A DNA stretch of 64,000 bases from Clostridia bacterium (GTDB lineage Bacteria; Bacillota; Clostridia; Christensenellales; Aristaeellaceae), in contig JAFWSH010000029.1 of assembly GCA_017519405.1 (NCBI GenBank), positions 1 through 64,000 of the forward strand, in the 5' to 3' direction. This document shows, piece after piece, positions 56,172 through 64,000 of the stretch. The notes under the pieces are model-generated. The model was not told the origin of the DNA. It made no database searches and saw only the letters and a list, made by a program, of their open reading frames with translations. Numbering within the stretch: position 1 is the first letter of the stretch; the number at the start of each line of letters is the position of its first letter. The position numbers and the translations under genes were made by a program.

Positions 56172-58550
56172 TCAGTAGGTGAGACCGAAGCCGGACCAGT
56201 AGTAGTTGCCGTCCGCATCCTGGTAGGCGTAGTGGCCGCCGGGCACATTCTGCAGGATGGCGGGATCGATGTACTGATCCTTGTCATAGCCGGGCACGTC
56301 GTTGGGGGAGGCGGAGGTCTCCAGATAGGTGCCGTCCTCGTTCTCCACATAGGTCAGGCCGATGACCTCCTCGCAGGAGACCATGGTGACCGCCAGCTTG
56401 CCGGTGGGCTTGAAGGCGCCCACAATGGCACCCACCTGGGCGCTGCGGGCATTGCCCACGGAGGCGGGGGAGGTGGTGTACTGGGCCAGCAGGGCGTCGC
56501 AGTAGGGCTCCAGGTTGGTCAGGATCCAGGGGGAGGTGCACACGATGGTGGCCACCACCTTGCCGCCGTTGCCGTGGACGGTCTCCGCGGCCTTGACCAG
56601 CTTGTCGATGTCAGCCACCGTGGTGACCTCGATCTTCTCGCCGGTCTTCTTCTGGGAGGCAGTGACGCCCTGGCCGAAGCCGCCGCCGCCGCCGGACATC
56701 TCCCGCTCGTCCACGGTGTAGTCCTCAACCAGGCTCAGCACGCCCTCGGAGGCGGAGCCGTTGGTGGAGTTGGTGGCCTTGGGCTGCACATAGAAGTAGG
56801 CAACCTCGGCGTCCTTGGCCTTGTCCACCACCTCGAAGCCCTGGGCAGTGAAGAGCTCGGTCAGGGCAGCCAGGGTGTCCTCGTCCTCGCCGGTGCCGGT
56901 GTAGGAGGCGATGAAGAGCTTGGTGCCCGCGTTGGGCGCCAGGGGCAGGGTGTTCTCATGGTTCTTCATGAGCACCACGGCCTTCTGGTGCAGGGCCTGG
57001 GCCTGGCCCGCGGCGGTCTTCAGGTTGGTGGCGCGGACCTCGTCGGCCTTGGCATAGTCCAGATAGGGGTTGTCGAAGCGGCCCTGCTGGAAGATGGCGG
57101 TGGCACGGTTGATGTTGGCGCGGTCCAGGTCCTCCTTGGCCAGGACGCCGGTGTTCACGGCCTCGATGACCAGGTCGGTGCGCAGGCCGGAGCCGATGGC
57201 GTCGCTGCCGGCGGAGATGAGCAGGGCATAGCGCTCGGTCATGCTCAGGTCTTCCACGCCGAAGGTCTGGCCGGTGACGATGCCGGAGTCGGTGTTCACA
57301 TAGCCGTCAAAGCCCATGACGTCCCGCAGCAGGGTGGTGATGATCTCCTTGTTGTAGGCGGAACCCAGCTCCTGGGGCTCCACCACGTGGCCGCGGTAGG
57401 ACTGGGGCACGGAGCGGGTGTCCTTGGTATCCCGGGAGTAGCAGGGCATGATGGAGCCGCACTTGGCGTCGATGGCGGCCTGGAAGGCCACCAGGTGGTA
57501 CTTCTCCAGGGAGCCCTCGGTGGGATAGAGGCGCCACTGGCCCTGGGCGGTGTGGGACTCAAAGCCGTTCTCGGCGGAGCCGTCGCCGGGGAAGTGCTTC
57601 ACGGAGAGGGCCACAGCGCCGGGCTTCAGGCCGTCGATGCCCATGTGATAGCCGTCCACCAGGGCGGTGATGATGCCGGCGGTGATCTCAGGACGCTCGC
57701 AGAAGGTCTCCAGGTTCCGGGGCCAGCGGGGGTCGGTCACCAGGTCCACCTGGGGGCCGTACATGGCGTTGATGCCCTGGGCCACCCACATCTGGCGGTC
57801 CACCTCCGCATACTCGCGGATGGCGTCAAAGTTGCCGTCGCCCATGGCGGCAGCGGCCAGGCCGGGGGCGTCCGGGAAGCCGGCGGCGATGGGGTTGGAG
57901 ATGATGGTCATGGGGATGGCGGGCACGCCCCGCTGGGCGGCGTCGGCCTCGGCCATCTCGGTGACCACGTTGTTGTACAGGGCCACCATGGAGGCGTCGA
58001 AGTTCAGGCCGCCGCGGTAGACGCCCGCCCGGACCTTCTGCTCGTTGATCACGACGGAGTCAAGGCCCGCGAAGCTGTTGGAGTAGGCGTTCTTGGACTC
58101 CTCGCCCGGGGCCACCATGGTGACGATGGCGGCGGGGTTGATGGTGCCGTCCTCATTCTTGGCCATGTCCAGCTTCGGCACGCCGGGGGTGATGGCCAGG
58201 GCGTTGAAGAGGAAGCCGGCCTGGTCCTCCAGGGACAGCTTGCTCACCAGGTCCGTGGCCCGCTCCCGGGCGTCCAGGCGCCAGTCCTCGGCGGGATCCA
58301 GTTCCTTGTTGTTGTTCAGGTCCTTGAAATACTTGCCGTCCACCACCAGGACGCCCACGGTGGTGACGCCGATGGTGGGGCCGCCCTCGTTCTCATAGAA
58401 GGCGGGCTCCAGATAGGTGGCGGTGGGATCCACCGCGGCGGGATCATAGGGGGCCGCAATGTAGCTGTCGCCCTCGCCCTCCGCCAGGGAGGCGGGGACC
58501 AGGGACAGCAGCATGGCCAGGGTCACAAGCAGACAGATGATCCGTTTCAT
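56172..58550 (-). CDS. Secreted glycoside hydrolase family 3 enzyme
   Basis: 792 residues. The Sec signal (MKRIICLLVTLAMLLSLVPA, cleavage near SLA-EG) precedes the GH3 barrel: INAMYGPQVDLVTDPRWPRN, VKHFPGDGSAENGFESHTAQ, and the nucleophile region GFDGYVNTDSGIVTGQTFGV, where Asp of NTDSG is the likely nucleophile. The second alpha/beta domain begins near 430 (LHQKAVVLMKNHENTLPLAP). It probably acts as a beta-glucosidase, beta-xylosidase or similar. The exact sugar cannot be read, and the nucleophile context differs from the usual SDW. Exported form without a visible anchor. The ATG at 58550 follows AAAGGAGA. Confidence 0.92.
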   Translation of the reverse strand: MKRIICLLVTLAMLLSLVPASLAEGEGDSYIAAPYDPAAVDPTATYLEPAFYENEGGPTIGVTTVGVLVVDGKYFKDLNNNKELDPAEDWRLDARERATDLVSKLSLEDQAGFLFNALAITPGVPKLDMAKNEDGTINPAAIVTMVAPGEESKNAYSNSFAGLDSVVINEQKVRAGVYRGGLNFDASMVALYNNVVTEMAEADAAQRGVPAIPMTIISNPIAAGFPDAPGLAAAAMGDGNFDAIREYAEVDRQMWVAQGINAMYGPQVDLVTDPRWPRNLETFCERPEITAGIITALVDGYHMGIDGLKPGAVALSVKHFPGDGSAENGFESHTAQGQWRLYPTEGSLEKYHLVAFQAAIDAKCGSIMPCYSRDTKDTRSVPQSYRGHVVEPQELGSAYNKEIITTLLRDVMGFDGYVNTDSGIVTGQTFGVEDLSMTERYALLISAGSDAIGSGLRTDLVIEAVNTGVLAKEDLDRANINRATAIFQQGRFDNPYLDYAKADEVRATNLKTAAGQAQALHQKAVVLMKNHENTLPLAPNAGTKLFIASYTGTGEDEDTLAALTELFTAQGFEVVDKAKDAEVAYFYVQPKATNSTNGSASEGVLSLVEDYTVDEREMSGGGGGFGQGVTASQKKTGEKIEVTTVADIDKLVKAAETVHGNGGKVVATIVCTSPWILTNLEPYCDALLAQYTTSPASVGNARSAQVGAIVGAFKPTGKLAVTMVSCEEVIGLTYVENEDGTYLETSASPNDVPGYDKDQYIDPAILQNVPGGHYAYQDADGNYYWSGFGLTY

Positions 58551-58642
58551 GTGCATTCTCCTTTTCTCGGTGGGATGGGTGACGGGCAGCGCCGCACAGC
58601 CGCCCTTTTTCCGTAATGCCATCATAACACAGGCGGGAACAA

Positions 58643-58668
58643 GAAAAAAGGTGTTTGGCACGAACACC
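58643..58668 (-). terminator. Terminator of the two-component operon
   Basis: Minus-strand GGTGTT-CGTGCCA-AACACC then TTTTTTCTT, between the kinase and GH3 genes. Confidence 0.82.
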
Positions 58669-58742
58669 CTTCAAAGGACCGTAAAGCACGGATCCGGCCG
58701 TTCACGACAGAAAAGCGGCGTGAATGGCACGGACCGCCGGGG

Positions 58743-60080
58743 TTATGCCTTCCCCGGATGCATCACCACCGTGAGCTTGAACACGTCCCCCTCGGTGCGC
58801 AGGGACATGGTGCCGCCGTACTTCTCGGCGATGCGGCTGATGGAGCGCAGGCCGAAGCCGTGGCCCGAGCCGGTCTTGGTGGTCCGGGGCAGGACGTCGC
58901 CGGACAAATGCATCTCCCCCGTGTAGGTGTTCTCCACCTGCAGCACCACCATGCCCCCCCGGGTGTTCCCCTTCAGGGTGATGATCCGCTGCTCCGGGTT
59001 CTCCACCTTGGTCACCGCCTCCAGGGCGTTGTCCAGGGCGTTGCCGAAGAGGGAGTAGGTCTCCCGCTCCGTGAGGAAGTCAAACAGGGAGCCGTCGATC
59101 ATGTAGGTGAACTTCACCTTCGCGGTGCAGCAGAGCATGTTCTTCTCCGTGAGCACCACGTCCACGGTGGGGTTGCCGCTCTCGATCACGGTGGAGTACT
59201 CGCTGACGGCGTCCTCCAGCTCGTCCAGGTAGGCCCGGAACCCGAACTCGTCCGCCTCGGTGCGGATGGCCCGGATCTGGTGCTTCAGGTCGTGGCAGGC
59301 GGTCTGCAGCGCCGTGATGCCCTCCCGGCTCATCTCGTAGTAGTGCATCCGGTTGCTGATGAAGTCGTGCATGGTGCGGTTCTCGTGGCGGAAGGAGTCC
59401 AGCTGGGCGATCATGAGCATGGCGGCGTAGTTGAGCAGGGTGTAGAGCAGGGCGCACAGGTAGTAGAGGAACTCGGCGTCCTGCTGGGCGGTGAAGACGT
59501 GGCCGCAGTATTCCAGCACCATCTGCAGGGAGACGAACACCACGGTGAGCTGGACCATCAGGTAGGCCGGCGCGTGGTAGGGCGGCTCCGCCACCAGCTT
59601 CACATAGATGAAGTAAAGCACCAGGACCATGCTGAAATACACCGCGTAGGACACCAGGGAGCCCGCGATGCTGTAGCGGCCCCAGGGCGCCTCGATGCCG
59701 TTCATCATGGTCAGGCTGGAGCCCGTCTTGAAGGTGTTCCACGCCGCCTTGAGGATGGTCAGGCCCAGCAGCCCGTTGTACCAGGCCTCCGCCCGGTTGG
59801 TTTTGTAGCAGAAAAAGCTCCCGCCCACCAGCAGCAGGTGGAGGGTCATGATCTGGGCGCTGCAAGCCAGGCCCTGGAGGCGCACGTCCGTCAGCCAGGC
59901 GTCGGAGAGGGAGCGGAACACCCAGCTGGCCCCGGCCATGGCCAGGAGCACCCCCAACGCCCGCAGCGCAAAAGGCTTCCGCCGCGCGCCGGTGTTCAGG
60001 AGAAGCATCAGGACAAAGAGCACAACGGCCGCCGAGATCCGGTGGTCAAAGGCGCCGATCCAGTCGTGGTTGCTGATCAT
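58743..60080 (-). CDS. GHKL sensor histidine kinase (LytTR-partner type)
   Basis: 445 residues. Six or seven membrane spans fill the first 225 residues. A short helical segment leads to the H-box CHDLKHQIRAIR around residues 262-273. The ATP domain has the N-box FGNALDNALEAV and G-box GFGLRSISRIAEKYGG. This is the AgrC/ComD-like class (HATPase_c_5) that pairs with LytTR regulators. The ligand sensed by the membrane part is unknown. Its ATG overlaps the regulator stop codon by four bases, so the pair is translationally coupled. It lies directly upstream of the GH3 gene on the same strand. Confidence 0.93.
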   Translation of the reverse strand: MISNHDWIGAFDHRISAAVVLFVLMLLLNTGARRKPFALRALGVLLAMAGASWVFRSLSDAWLTDVRLQGLACSAQIMTLHLLLVGGSFFCYKTNRAEAWYNGLLGLTILKAAWNTFKTGSSLTMMNGIEAPWGRYSIAGSLVSYAVYFSMVLVLYFIYVKLVAEPPYHAPAYLMVQLTVVFVSLQMVLEYCGHVFTAQQDAEFLYYLCALLYTLLNYAAMLMIAQLDSFRHENRTMHDFISNRMHYYEMSREGITALQTACHDLKHQIRAIRTEADEFGFRAYLDELEDAVSEYSTVIESGNPTVDVVLTEKNMLCCTAKVKFTYMIDGSLFDFLTERETYSLFGNALDNALEAVTKVENPEQRIITLKGNTRGGMVVLQVENTYTGEMHLSGDVLPRTTKTGSGHGFGLRSISRIAEKYGGTMSLRTEGDVFKLTVVMHPGKA

Positions 60081-60781
60081 AGGCTGTCCCCCAGGAAACT
60101 GGAAAAGCGCTTCATCAGTTCTTTCCGGTGTGACTTGGAGACGGAGATGCGGGTGTCGCCGATGAGGAGATAGTCCGCCGCCACGCTGGAGACATGGCGC
60201 AGGTTCACCACATAGCTGCGGTTGCACATCACGAAGCGGTCCGGGTTCAGTTTCTCCAGCACCTCCCCCAGGCGGCCCCGGACGGTGTAGTCCCCCCGGG
60301 TGGTGTGGTACACCAGGTTGTGGTCAAAGACCTCCACATAGGTGATGTCCCCCGCCGACAGGCTGACGGTGCCCTCGGCGGTCTTGAGGGAGAACTGGGG
60401 GCTGGCGCTGCCCTCCAGCCGCCGCACCGCCTTGTCCATCACATAGGCGATGGAGGACATGGCGGCGGGCTTGAGGATGAAGTCCAGGGCGTCCACCTCA
60501 TAGCCCTTGATGGCGAACTGGGCCATGTTGGTGACGAAGATCAGGATGCTCTCCCGGTTGATCTTGCGGATGAAGCGGGCGGTCTCCAGGCCGTCCAGCT
60601 TCCCCATCTGGATGTCCAGGAACACGATGTCGTGGGTCTCGGTGCTGCGGATCAGGTCCAGCCCGTCGTGAAAAACCCGGATCATGGCCGCGTGGCCATT
60701 CTCCCGGCAATAGCGCTCCACACAGTCCTTCAGTTCCCCGGCGTCCCTCGGGTCGTCATCCACCACGGCGATCAGCAGCAC
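60077..60781 (-). CDS. LytTR-family response regulator
   Basis: 234 residues. The receiver has D8, D9, phosphoacceptor D56 in VFLDIQMGKLDG and the lysine of DFILKPA. The LytTR DNA-binding domain from about 130 contains TYVEVFDHNLVYHTTRGDYT and FVMCNRSYVVNLRHVSSVAA. It should bind paired direct repeats near promoters. I chose the GTG at 60781 because AGGGGG lies seven bases upstream; the in-frame ATG at 60787 almost touches that site. Likely targets are itself and neighbouring glycan genes, but no clear LytTR box was identified. Confidence 0.93.
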   Translation of the reverse strand: MLLIAVVDDDPRDAGELKDCVERYCRENGHAAMIRVFHDGLDLIRSTETHDIVFLDIQMGKLDGLETARFIRKINRESILIFVTNMAQFAIKGYEVDALDFILKPAAMSSIAYVMDKAVRRLEGSASPQFSLKTAEGTVSLSAGDITYVEVFDHNLVYHTTRGDYTVRGRLGEVLEKLNPDRFVMCNRSYVVNLRHVSSVAADYLLIGDTRISVSKSHRKELMKRFSSFLGDSL

Positions 60782-60817
60782 ACCCATTCCCCCTGTCCGG
60801 CGCCGTTATCTGATGAG

Positions 60818-60846
60818 ATTATACCATTTTCCCCGGCGTTTGGCAA
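60818..60846 (-). promoter_or_regulatory. Promoter of the two-component operon
   Basis: Minus-strand TTGCCA (60846-60841), a 17-bp spacer and perfect TATAAT (60823-60818). Confidence 0.85.
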
Positions 60847-60874
60847 CCATGGCGGGGGAAAGAAGATTCGGCCC

Positions 60875-60903
60875 TTCCGAAAACTGCCGGGGTGTGGTAT
60901 GAT
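60875..60903 (+). promoter_or_regulatory. Possible promoter of the CotH-like gene
   Basis: TATGAT at 60898-60903 with only a weak -35 (TTCCGA, 17-bp spacer). It diverges from the two-component promoter 50 bases away, so an activator could be needed. Confidence 0.5.
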
Positions 60904-60951
60904 GGTGACATAGAAGAAACAGGCCGGACGAAAAGAGATGGGGGAGAGAAG

Positions 60952-62490
60952 ATGGGAAAGAAATGGGCGCCGGCGGCGGTGCTGGTGCTGCTGGCGCTGC
61001 TGGCGGTTTTCTGCACTGCCGGGGCGGAGGAGGCCGGGGAGGCGCGGCTTGTGCCCCTGATCTCCATCACCACCGCGGACCCGGCGGAGGGCACCCGCTT
61101 CGCCACGGCCCCGGTGAAGGGCAATGTGGCCCGGTCCATCGCCTCCTGGACCCCCGGCTATGTGATGCCCCCGGAGCCCTACTATGTGGACTGCAGCGTC
61201 ACCTGCAGCCTCCCCGACGGCCGGACGGCCCCCCACCAGGCCCCCGCCCGGGTGAAGGTCCGGGGCAACTGGACCACCAGCTATGAGAAAAAGCCCCTGC
61301 GGATCCACTTTGAGCAGAAGCAGCCCCTGTGCGGCCTCAACGGCGGCCGGGCCTTCAAGGACTGGGTGCTGCTGGCGGAGTACAAGGACCTGTCCATGCT
61401 GCGGAACAAGGCGGCCCTGGACCTGGCCCGGAAGATCATGGCGGAGGACGGGCTGTACTGCTCCGACTGCGCCCTGGTGGAGGTGGAGATCAACGGGGAG
61501 TACTGGGGGGTCTACCTCCTGGCGGAGCAGCAGGAGTGCGCCCCCGGGCGGGTGAGCGTCCCGGAGCCCAAGAAAAACGAGCTGGGCCCCCGGACGGGGT
61601 ACTTCCTGGAGTTCGACGGCTACTACCGCCTGGAGGACCCGATGGTGGCCTTCGCCATCGACTACGCGGACTTCGCCCCCCTCACCCCCTTCGCCGGCGG
61701 CGCCGCCACCCGGCCCTTCCGCCCCCTGTCCACCGCCCCCGACGGCCGGGACAATGTGGGCTACACCATCCACAGCAGCGTCCGCAGCGTGGCGCAGCGG
61801 AACGCGGTCCGGGACTTCCTCGCCGGGACCTACCGGATTATGTACGCCGCCGCCTGTCAGGACACGGCCCTGGAGATGCCCGACGGCTGGGGGACGCCCG
61901 TGCCCTCCGCCCGCAACCCCCGGGAGGCGGTGGAGGCGGTGGTGGACGTGAACTCCCTGGCGGACATGTACCTCCTGAGCGAGCTGGTGTGCGATCCGGA
62001 CGTGTACTGGTCCAGCTTCTTCATGAGCGTGGACCTGAGCCCCGGGGGAGCGGGGAAGCTGCGCTTCGAGGCCCCCTGGGACTTCGACTCCGCCCTGGGG
62101 AACCGCTACGTCTGTGTGGACGCCACGGGCTTCCACGCCGCCAACGTGGTGGACGACGTGGACCACAAGTACCGGGCCATCAACCCCTGGCTGGCGGTGC
62201 TGATGGAGGCGGACTGGTTCCGGAACCTGATCGCGGAGAAGTGGACCGCCCTGTACGACAGCGGCGCCCTGACGGACACCGTGGCCATGATCCGGGCCGA
62301 CAGCCGCACCTATGAGCCCGCCTTCACCCGGAACTACACCCGCTGGAGCAACATGGCGGACAAGTCCCCCCTGGACTATGAGCTGAACCGGGAGGCCTTT
62401 GCCTGCCGGTCGGAGGCGGAGTCCGCCGAGCAGCTGGCCCACTGGCTGGAGCGGCGCATCGCGTTTCTCAACGGTGTGTGGCACCGGTAG
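60952..62490 (+). CDS. Secreted CotH-like kinase-fold protein
   Basis: 512 residues with an N-terminal signal (VLVLLALLAVFCTAGA). The CotH core contains VKVRGNWTTSYEKKPLRIHF, FKDWVLLAEYKDLSMLRNKA, EINGEYWGVYLLAEQQE and the metal-binding FEAPWDFDSALGN near residue 375. CotH proteins have an atypical protein-kinase fold; spore-coat CotH phosphorylates coat proteins, while secreted members occur beside cell-surface and cellulosome genes. Here export and glycan-enzyme neighbours suggest an extracellular role. The ATG at 60952 follows GGGGGAGAGAAG. It is divergent from the two-component system and probably co-transcribed with the GH43 gene, 48 bases downstream. Confidence 0.87.
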   Translation: MGKKWAPAAVLVLLALLAVFCTAGAEEAGEARLVPLISITTADPAEGTRFATAPVKGNVARSIASWTPGYVMPPEPYYVDCSVTCSLPDGRTAPHQAPARVKVRGNWTTSYEKKPLRIHFEQKQPLCGLNGGRAFKDWVLLAEYKDLSMLRNKAALDLARKIMAEDGLYCSDCALVEVEINGEYWGVYLLAEQQECAPGRVSVPEPKKNELGPRTGYFLEFDGYYRLEDPMVAFAIDYADFAPLTPFAGGAATRPFRPLSTAPDGRDNVGYTIHSSVRSVAQRNAVRDFLAGTYRIMYAAACQDTALEMPDGWGTPVPSARNPREAVEAVVDVNSLADMYLLSELVCDPDVYWSSFFMSVDLSPGGAGKLRFEAPWDFDSALGNRYVCVDATGFHAANVVDDVDHKYRAINPWLAVLMEADWFRNLIAEKWTALYDSGALTDTVAMIRADSRTYEPAFTRNYTRWSNMADKSPLDYELNREAFACRSEAESAEQLAHWLERRIAFLNGVWHR

Positions 62491-62538
62491 CCGCCGCCTG
62501 ACCCCTTCGCGGAGGAACACGAAAGAGAGGAAAACACC

Positions 62539-64000
62539 ATGAGAAAACTGCTGGCCCTGGCCCTGATGCTTTGCCTGCTGGCCCCGGCGGCCCTGGCGGA
62601 GGAGGACTACACCGTGGACATGATGTACATCCCCTACGGCTCGGTGAATACCGGCGTCTCCGTCCACGACCCCTCCGTGGTGGCCGCGGACGGCACCTAC
62701 TACATCTTCGGCTCCCACATGGCGGCGGCGAAGTCCACGAACCTGCGGAGCTGGACCGCCATCGCCAACGGCTACCGGGCCGACAACCCGGTGTGGGGGG
62801 ACCTCTTCGCCGAGGGCCTCCACGTCTTTGACTACGCCGGCGCCAGGAACAGCCTCATCCCCACCGACGACGGCGGCACCCATGTGTGGGCCCCGGACGT
62901 GATCTGGAACCCGGTGATGGGGAAGTGGATGATGTACTACTGCACCTCCTCCACCTTCAACGCCTCCAACCTGTGCTTCGCCCTGTCGGACAGCGTGGAG
63001 GGCCCCTACGAATGGCAGGGGGCCCTGGTGTGCTCCGGCTTTGAGGAGGGCCAGCTGGCGGAGGCCGGGGTGCTGGACGTGGTGGACGAGGCCTCGGCCA
63101 AGCGCTACCTCACCCTGGCGGGGGGCTATGACTACAAGAGCTGGCCCAACGCCATCGACCCCTCCGTCTTCTTCGACGCCGAGGGCCGGCTGTGGATGGT
63201 CTACGGCAGCTGGTCCGGGGGCATCTTCCTGCTGGAGCTGGACCCGGCCACGGGCCTGGTGATCCACCCGGAGGAGGACAAGGCCCGGCGGGTGGACCCC
63301 TACTTCGGCAAACACCTGATGGGGGGCAACCACCAGTCCATGGAGGGCCCCTACATCCTCTGGGACGCGGAGGCCGGGTACTACTACCTCTTCGTGTCCT
63401 ACGGCGCCCTCACCGCCAGGGGGGGCTACCAGATCCGGGTGTTCCGCTCCGAGACCCCCGACGGGGAGTATGTGGACATGGCCGGCGCCCAGCCCAACCG
63501 CCGGGGCGGCCACGCCGCCTACGGCCTGAAGCTCTCCGGCAACTACCTGCTGCCCTCCTTCCGGAATGCCTACATGGCCACCGGCCACAACAGCGCCCTC
63601 ATCGACCGGGACGGGAAGCGCTACATCGTCTGCCACACCCGCTATGACAACGGCACCGAGTACCACCAGCCCCTGGTGCGCCAGTACGCCCTGAACGCCG
63701 AGGGCTGGCCCTGCGTGCTGCCCTACGCCACCGCCGGCGAGGACATCGCCCCCTTGGCGGCAGAGGAGATCCCCGGCCGCTACTTTGTGGTGAACCAGGG
63801 CATGGACATCAGCGGGGACATCCCGGCGCTGTTCATCCTCTACCTGCGGGAGGACGGCACCCTGGGCGGGGAGAACGTCTCCGGCACCTGGACCCGGGAG
63901 GAGGGGAAGATCTTCCTCCGCCTCACCCTGGGGGAGAAGGCGTTCAGCGGCGTCATGGCGCAGATGGAGGACGACGGGGAGGAGCCGGTCACGGTGTTCA
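62539..64000 (+). CDS. Secreted glycoside hydrolase family 43 enzyme, arabinanase-like (cut by window end)
   Basis: 487 residues are visible and the frame is still open at base 64000. After a signal (MRKLLALALMLCLLAPAALA) comes the five-bladed propeller with the GH43 acids: base Asp44 in SVHDPSVVAADGTYY, modulator Asp207 in NAIDPSVFFDAEGRLWMVYG, and acid Glu269 in SMEGPYILWD. GGNHQSMEGPYILW and the motif WAPDVIWNP fit endo-1,5-alpha-arabinanases. From about 405 a lipocalin-like C-terminal domain of GH43 enzymes begins (GRYFVVNQGMDISGD). It should cut arabinan side chains outside the cell. Ribosome site AGAGAGG. Confidence 0.92.
   Translation, partial: MRKLLALALMLCLLAPAALAEEDYTVDMMYIPYGSVNTGVSVHDPSVVAADGTYYIFGSHMAAAKSTNLRSWTAIANGYRADNPVWGDLFAEGLHVFDYAGARNSLIPTDDGGTHVWAPDVIWNPVMGKWMMYYCTSSTFNASNLCFALSDSVEGPYEWQGALVCSGFEEGQLAEAGVLDVVDEASAKRYLTLAGGYDYKSWPNAIDPSVFFDAEGRLWMVYGSWSGGIFLLELDPATGLVIHPEEDKARRVDPYFGKHLMGGNHQSMEGPYILWDAEAGYYYLFVSYGALTARGGYQIRVFRSETPDGEYVDMAGAQPNRRGGHAAYGLKLSGNYLLPSFRNAYMATGHNSALIDRDGKRYIVCHTRYDNGTEYHQPLVRQYALNAEGWPCVLPYATAGEDIAPLAAEEIPGRYFVVNQGMDISGDIPALFILYLREDGTLGGENVSGTWTREEGKIFLRLTLGEKAFSGVMAQMEDDGEEPVTVF

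Noticed and set aside
53601-58616. Plus-strand frame of 1671 codons across the foldase, esterase and GH3 genes
   Set aside because: It runs antisense through three clear genes and two terminators, with His/Gly/Val-rich composition typical of shadow frames.
60772-63666. Minus-strand frame of 964 codons opposite the CotH-like and GH43 genes
   Set aside because: Shadow of two well-supported plus-strand genes; it also crosses their promoter region.

Overview
The window looks like chromosomal DNA of an uncultured, G+C-rich member of the class Clostridia (Bacillota), most likely from an animal gut. Reasons: the Gram-positive order nadK-argR-recN; strong AGGAGG-type ribosome sites; Gram-positive lipoprotein and Sec signals with no outer-membrane genes; many BspA-type leucine-rich-repeat (LRR) surface proteins; and secreted plant-glycan enzymes. 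G+C is uniformly high by eye except in two clearly AT-rich patches (about 730-1020 and 41750-42970). I saw no tRNA, rRNA, CRISPR array, transposase or integrase.

Layout. 1-4000: 3' end of a BspA-like LRR gene, an AT-rich spacer, a Phd/RelE-type toxin-antitoxin pair with a visible operator, and two family-2 glycosyltransferases. 4088-8191: a very large secreted protein with an acidic low-complexity stalk, PPC-like domains and Ig-like repeats. 8373-11444 (minus): nadK-argR-recN. 11674-17021 (plus): aconitase-superfamily hydratase, azlCD, tsaD, GtrA-like and ACT-domain genes. 17452-19048: secreted LRR protein and a stand-alone ABC-type ATPase. 19116-22276 (minus): thiT under a TPP riboswitch, a membrane-anchored unknown, and a cyclophilin-like lipoprotein with a single-base frameshift. 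22413-27092 (plus): orphan response regulator, a dihydropyrimidine/dihydroorotate dehydrogenase with an extra N-terminal Fe-S domain, a small unknown, and a STAS plus degenerate-ATPase pair followed by a membrane protein. 27168-30777: three secreted proteins. 31020-34475: metY with a cytoplasmic LRR gene, then a divergent LRR lipoprotein.

34627-39526 is a degraded prophage (immA, immR, a sigma-like regulator, putative small terminase, large terminase, portal). 39901-41439 is an LRR gene nearly identical to the one at position 1, followed by a low-G+C orphan. 43077-55073 holds mostly housekeeping and envelope genes: rmuC, a zinc-ribbon secreted protein, PAP2 phosphatase, an IMP dehydrogenase of the Tritrichomonas type, sirtuin, M48 protease, Ltp-repeat protein, CBS-DRTGG pyrophosphatase, acyl-ACP thioesterase and a PpiC-type foldase lipoprotein.

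55326-64000 reads as a glycan-use locus: a cinnamoyl-esterase-like hydrolase, a secreted GH3, a LytTR two-component system, a secreted CotH-like protein and a secreted GH43 (cut by the window end).

Two families of short hairpin-rich repeats are scattered between genes across the window. They show paired substitutions in their stems, which suggests that their structure is maintained. They are among the more interesting unexplained features, together with a duplicated TTGGACA direct-repeat promoter box at 22361 and 24797.
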